Assembly: GCA_002841035.1 (NCBI GenBank)
Contig: PHDR01000100.1
Location: 1-8,589 of the forward strand
DNA from: Bacteroidetes bacterium HGW-Bacteroidetes-12
Lineage (GTDB): Bacteria > Bacteroidota > Bacteroidia > Flavobacteriales_E > Vicingaceae
Reading direction: 5' to 3'
Length of the DNA: 8,589 nt
In this document: one piece after another, positions 5,887-8,589 of the stretch
Layout: each line of letters opens with the position of its first letter
Position numbering within the stretch: position 1 is the first letter of the stretch
Position numbers and translations under genes: made by a program
Notes under the pieces: model-generated
Seen by the model: the letters and a program-made list of their open reading frames with translations, nothing else
What the model was told of the DNA's origin: nothing
Databases searched by the model: none

Positions 5887-6465
5887 ATGAACGAAACAAT
5901 GAGAGAAAATATTAAAATAGCCTTATTAGGTTTAATAACTATAACATTAATTATCAACACCTTTTTTAATGATAATAGGCCTCCAAGAAGAGATTCTGAT
6001 AATTATTCATCTAGCAGTATTGCCACATCTCCTTCTATTTCAACCAATTCTGGAAATGTGAATGATTTGAACCCTATTAATCCTATTTCTCCAACACAAC
6101 CAAATCAACCAGCACCTGCTGCCGCAACTGTTTTATCTGAAACTAGAGCTAAAACTGCTATACAATTTGCAGAATCCAGTCATAATTTCGGAAAAATCAA
6201 ACAAGATTCTAAGCATACTAAAATATTTAAGTTTACCAACACAGGTAAAGAGCCTTTGATTATTGAAAATGCCACAGGAAGTTGCGGATGTACCGTTCCT
6301 CAATTCCCGAAAGAGCCAATAAAACCAGGTGGTACTGGCGAAATTGTTGTTGAGTATAGCCCTGGAAAACAAGAAGGTGCTCAAACTAAAACAGTTACTA
6401 TTACTGCTAACACAGACCCTATTACAACAACATTAAATGTTTCTGCTGAAGTAGAAACGATTTAA
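5887..6465 (+). CDS. Membrane-anchored DUF1573 domain protein
   Basis: The product has 192 residues. A single membrane segment (about 10-27, KIALLGLITITLIINTFF) has no clear cleavage site and probably anchors the protein in the inner membrane. A low-complexity linker rich in Ser, Asn, Pro and Thr follows (about 28-80). The C-terminal domain (about 92-190) is DUF1573: FGKIKQDSKHTKIFKFTNTG, then E-P-L-I-I-E-N-A-T, the hallmark SCGCT (132-136), IKPGGTGEIVVEY, and a final strand run. The domain is an immunoglobulin-like beta sandwich common in Bacteroidota envelope proteins, where many copies per genome are usual; its molecular role is not established. Met5 is a possible alternative start. It reads convergently into the CoA-transferase gene and shares its stop bases with it. 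Confidence 0.85.
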   Translation: MNETMRENIKIALLGLITITLIINTFFNDNRPPRRDSDNYSSSSIATSPSISTNSGNVNDLNPINPISPTQPNQPAPAAATVLSETRAKTAIQFAESSHNFGKIKQDSKHTKIFKFTNTGKEPLIIENATGSCGCTVPQFPKEPIKPGGTGEIVVEYSPGKQEGAQTKTVTITANTDPITTTLNVSAEVETI

Positions 6466-7538
6466 TTTTCACTTTCAATAAGCTTAAAAATGGCAGTTTT
6501 AACACATTTTGTTGTTATGCTGCCTTTTTTTTCTTCTAAAATTAAAGCCTTGGCTTTATCCTCTTCAAAAACAGTTTTAATATCTTTAATTATACCAAAC
6601 GGAACGTTTGCTTTATTGAATTTTTCTTGAAAAGAAGATAAAGAAATTTGGTTAAAATAGTTTTTTAATAATTCATCCAACACACTCCTGTTCTCTACTC
6701 TTTTAACATTGCTAAAGAACCTTTCATCGTTAATTAATGCTGTTGCTCCAATAATAGTCAACATACTTTTAAACTGCTTATCAGTACCAATTGCCAATAC
6801 GATCCATTTGCCATCTTTGGTTTGGTAGGTTTCTCCATAAGGAGCAATATTAGGATGTAAAGAACCTAATAACTTGGCATTCTCGCTATTCATTAACCAG
6901 TTAGTCGCTTGGTTTTTTAATGATGAGATGGCTGCATCATACAAAGAAACTTGTACATAAGCTCCTTTTCCGCTTTGGGCTTTATTGAGCAAGGCTACTA
7001 AAATTCCTTCTTTTAACTGATGGGCAGCCAAAACATCTATCATGGCTATAGGCATTTTTAAAGGTCCTGAACTTGCTGTACCATTCATTGCCATAAAACC
7101 AGTTTCGGCTTGTAGCACAACATCATAAGCCACTCTATTATCAGCCTCACCAAAACCATTTATTTCTCCATAAATAATGGTGGGATTGATTTGTTTAATG
7201 GAATTATAATCTAAGGAGAATTTTTCGGCATCACCAGGTTTAAAGTTAGCAATTACAATGGCTGCATCTTTTAACAAATTGGCTACTTGTTTTTTATCGT
7301 TAGCTTGTTTTAAATCTAAAAACAAATGTTCTTTATTCCAATTTACCGCTGAGAAATAAGCGGAAATGTTTTCTTTATTACTTTTTTCTGAGGCTATTCT
7401 CCATTGTCGGGTTACATCTCCGTTGGTATTTTTGTTTTCTATCTTAATCACCCTTGCTCCCATTTCGGCAAAAAACATCCCTACATCTGGTCCAGCCAAA
7501 ACACTTGCTAACTCAACAACAATTAAATCTTTAAACAT
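6462..7538 (-). CDS. CaiB/BaiF family III CoA-transferase
   Basis: This 358-residue cytosolic enzyme starts with the family's opening pattern: LIVVELASVLAGPDVGMFFAEMGARVIKIE (residues 5-34), where A-G-P and G-A-x-V-I-K-I-E are diagnostic. Further family blocks are VIANFKPGDAEKF (95-107), INPTIIYGEINGFG (117-130), YDVVLQAETGFM (138-149), and Q-S-G-K-G-A-Y-V-Q-V-S-L-Y-D (188-201). Asp168 in AMIDVLAAHQ aligns with the catalytic aspartate of formyl-CoA transferase (Asp169), which carries the acyl-anhydride intermediate. Family members move CoA between carboxylic acids (oxalate/formate, carnitine, bile acids, succinate) or racemise 2-methylacyl-CoA. The substrate cannot be deduced here. The C-terminus is somewhat short for the family (usually around 380-430). 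Start 4 nt after the methyltransferase stop, so translation is probably coupled. Confidence 0.9.
   Translation of the reverse strand: MFKDLIVVELASVLAGPDVGMFFAEMGARVIKIENKNTNGDVTRQWRIASEKSNKENISAYFSAVNWNKEHLFLDLKQANDKKQVANLLKDAAIVIANFKPGDAEKFSLDYNSIKQINPTIIYGEINGFGEADNRVAYDVVLQAETGFMAMNGTASSGPLKMPIAMIDVLAAHQLKEGILVALLNKAQSGKGAYVQVSLYDAAISSLKNQATNWLMNSENAKLLGSLHPNIAPYGETYQTKDGKWIVLAIGTDKQFKSMLTIIGATALINDERFFSNVKRVENRSVLDELLKNYFNQISLSSFQEKFNKANVPFGIIKDIKTVFEEDKAKALILEEKKGSITTKCVKTAIFKLIESEN
6492..6532 (+). terminator. Rho-independent terminator of the DUF1573 gene, inside the convergent gene
   Basis: GGCAG (6492-6496) pairs with CTGCC (6520-6524). An inner AACA (6501-6504) / TGTT (6513-6516) stem stacks above an internal loop, and eight T follow (6525-6532). 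It begins 27 nt after the DUF1573 stop. The same bases encode the C-terminal part of the CoA-transferase on the other strand, near its KKGSITTK segment. Confidence 0.65.
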
Positions 7539-7542
7539 CAGG

Positions 7543-8124
7543 TTATTTTTTTGTCATTTTTATAAAAAGCTCCCTTCCTGCTCTAGGCGGTATGGAGTTC
7601 GTTGACGTTTCCATAATAGCCACATCAAAAAATGGAGTGAAATACGTTAAATATTCTTCTTTATTTCCTCCAAACGGTGGATGGTCTGTGTTTAAAACAT
7701 CATCAAACAACAAGCCTACTAACTTGCCATTTGGTTTTAACAATGCAGCTGTGTGTTGAGCATATTTTGCTCTCAAACTTGGATCTAAAGCACAAAAAAA
7801 GGTTTGTTCCACCATTAAATCATACGTTTCGGAGTGATTAAAAAAATCATCACATATTAAATTTTCTTTGGGAAAATGAGGTACTCTTTGACTAAAACTT
7901 TCCAACGCTAAAGGAGATACATCCACTAAAAAAACATTTTTAAATCCATTTTCGACTAAATACTCTGCTTCATAAGCATTGCCACATCCTGGAATAATAA
8001 TTTTTAAATCTTTATTAGTGAGTTGATTGAAATACGCTTTAAGTGGTGGTGATATTGTTCCTATATCCCACCCTATTTCATTTTCTTTGTAACGATTATT
8101 CCAATATGTTTTATCTAATTTCAT
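7543..8124 (-). CDS. TPMT-family SAM-dependent methyltransferase
   Basis: This 193-residue class I methyltransferase has the thiopurine S-methyltransferase family layout. It shows W8-N-x-R-Y and I-G-W-D (17-20), then SPPLKAYF (25-32). The SAM-binding motif is IIIPGCGNAYEAEYL (42-56), with the acidic D68 of VDVSPLAL ending strand 2. CDDFF (91-95), the family signature EQTFFCALDP (106-115), the strand LLKPNGKLVGLLF (128-140), HPPFGG (148-153) and RAGRE (181-185) follow. Bacterial and plant relatives methylate thiols, halides, or selenium and tellurium compounds, giving volatile or less toxic products; the true substrate is unknown here. Length is normal for a bacterial member. It is the middle gene of a tight leftward run, 12 nt after the repeat-protein stop and 4 nt before the CoA-transferase start. 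Confidence 0.9.
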   Translation of the reverse strand: MKLDKTYWNNRYKENEIGWDIGTISPPLKAYFNQLTNKDLKIIIPGCGNAYEAEYLVENGFKNVFLVDVSPLALESFSQRVPHFPKENLICDDFFNHSETYDLMVEQTFFCALDPSLRAKYAQHTAALLKPNGKLVGLLFDDVLNTDHPPFGGNKEEYLTYFTPFFDVAIMETSTNSIPPRAGRELFIKMTKK

Positions 8125-8136
8125 TATAATTATTTT

Positions 8137-8589
8137 TTAAGGTTTCAGTGTGCCTTTTTTAATTTCTCCTTTCTTTTTACTTGAGCTTCCGCATTCTCCC
8201 AAGGTATCTCCATGAGCTTGGTGTGCTGCCCATGCAGATTGAGGTATTTCTATGGTTTGAGGATTGCTCGTATTTCCTGGAGGATAATGGCAAATCGTTA
8301 TTTTTTTGTTGCCATTTCCTGAGTTACCAGTTCCTGTTGTGTCAGGAGGAGTTGTTATCTGTGGGCAAGGTCCTTGAACATCACCATGTGCCTGATGGGC
8401 TGGCCATGCACTTACTGGGATCTCTATCGTTTGTGGATTACCAGTGTTACCTGGTGGGTAATGGCATATCGTCATCTTTTTCTCTTCTACTGGACAAACT
8501 CCCAAAGTTGCTCCTTGCGACTGATAACTAAACCATTCCGATTCATTTATGGTTAGGTTTTTATTGTCTAAGCATATCTTTATCTTTTT
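8137..8589 (-). CDS. Cys/His repeat protein, 5' end outside the window
   Basis: The frame is open all the way to the window's right edge, so the N-terminus is missing. The TTG at 8503-8505 is internal and not the start; 150 codons are visible. Three repeats follow one another. The last two are near identical, K-x-T-I-C-H-Y-P-P-G-N...Q-T-I-E-I-P-x-S-A-W-x-A-H-Q-A-H-G-D-x-x-G-x-C. The first, at the window edge, is diverged (KIKIC...TINESEW...GATLGVC). A Pro/Thr/Gly/Asn/Ser linker (about 8302-8364) separates copies 2 and 3. The tail after the last repeat is lysine-rich (KKKGEIKKGTLKP). Motifs of this sort (ICHxPPGN...AHxxHGD) occur in secreted Bacteroidota proteins, from memory; no function is established that I know. 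The paired Cys in each copy suggest a disulfide or metal-binding mini-domain. No signal peptide is visible, since the start is missing. Confidence 0.75.
   Translation of the reverse strand, partial: KKIKICLDNKNLTINESEWFSYQSQGATLGVCPVEEKKMTICHYPPGNTGNPQTIEIPVSAWPAHQAHGDVQGPCPQITTPPDTTGTGNSGNGNKKITICHYPPGNTSNPQTIEIPQSAWAAHQAHGDTLGECGSSSKKKGEIKKGTLKP
8191..8304 (-). repeat. Repeat copy 3 of the Cys/His protein, 38 codons
   Basis: The copy runs from KITICHYPPGN to DTLGEC. It differs from copy 2 by roughly eight residues, concentrated at the loop after GNT, around the tryptophan, and in the last turn before the closing Cys. Confidence 0.8.
8365..8478 (-). repeat. Repeat copy 2 of the Cys/His protein, 38 codons
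   Basis: The copy runs from KMTICHYPPGN to DVQGPC, with Cys, His, His, His, Cys all present. It aligns with copy 3 without gaps; most base differences between them are synonymous, which points to selection on the protein. Confidence 0.8.
8494..8586 (-). repeat. Repeat copy 1 of the Cys/His protein, diverged, 31 codons
   Basis: The copy runs from KIKIC to LGVC. It keeps K-I-x-I-C, T-I, S-x-W and G-x-T-L-G-x-C, but lacks seven residues and all the histidines found in copies 2 and 3 (CL for CH, and YQSQG for the HQAHG that follows W). Confidence 0.65.

Noticed and set aside
6439..6458. Hairpin GTTTCTGC-TGAA-GTAGAAAC as terminator of the minus-strand genes
   Set aside because: On the minus strand the stem is followed by ATTTAATG, not a T-run, and one pair becomes a mismatch. 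It is too weak to list as a terminator.
8503..8505. TTG as start of the repeat protein
   Set aside because: The frame stays open upstream to the window edge and encodes another copy of the repeat, so translation must begin outside the window.
8181..8556. Two plus-strand open frames opposite the Cys/His repeat protein (8181-8531 and 8374-8556)
   Set aside because: The minus-strand frame carries clear internal repeats with synonymous drift between copies, and it continues past the edge. The plus frames are shadows of it with no recognisable motif.

Overview
The window looks like chromosomal DNA of a member of the Bacteroidota, most likely a flavobacterium-like organism. The evidence is low GC, A-rich leaders without Shine-Dalgarno sites, several matches to the Bacteroidota -7 promoter element TAnnTTTG, and protein families typical of that phylum (DUF1573, Porin_O_P-like porin, paired SulP transporters). 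I see no rRNA, tRNA, CRISPR array, phage or plasmid functions.

Plus strand, 1-5410: a membrane-transport cluster. It opens with the C-terminal tail of a proton-conducting NuoL/MrpA-like subunit, best read as DabB because of its neighbours. Then come a short SulP transporter without a STAS domain (464-1783, BicA-like ion-site residues), a small unknown exported or anchored protein (1842-2147), a full-length SulP transporter with a STAS domain (2231-3862), and an outer-membrane porin (4082-5410). Together these could move an inorganic anion, most plausibly bicarbonate, across both membranes of a heterotroph. The substrate is inferred, not shown. A weak terminator, an imperfect palindrome and a good promoter candidate between 3863 and 4081 suggest that the porin has its own transcription start.

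5411-5886: a gene-poor gap. It holds inverted repeats, a palindrome next to a -7-like element, and the decayed 3' end of what looks like an IS5/IS1182-type transposase gene. After it comes a membrane-anchored DUF1573 protein (5887-6465), with a rho-independent terminator that lies inside the coding region of the next, convergent gene.

Minus strand, 8589-6462: a compact three-gene run transcribed leftwards. It consists of a Cys/His repeat protein whose 5' end lies outside the window, a TPMT-family SAM-dependent methyltransferase (12-nt gap), and a CaiB/BaiF family III CoA-transferase (4-nt gap). The CoA-transferase and the DUF1573 gene share a TTAA in which both stop codons are read. The most novel-looking parts are the two-SulP/DabB/porin cluster with its unknown small protein, and the Cys/His repeat protein, which has a third diverged repeat that appears only when the frame is read to the window edge.
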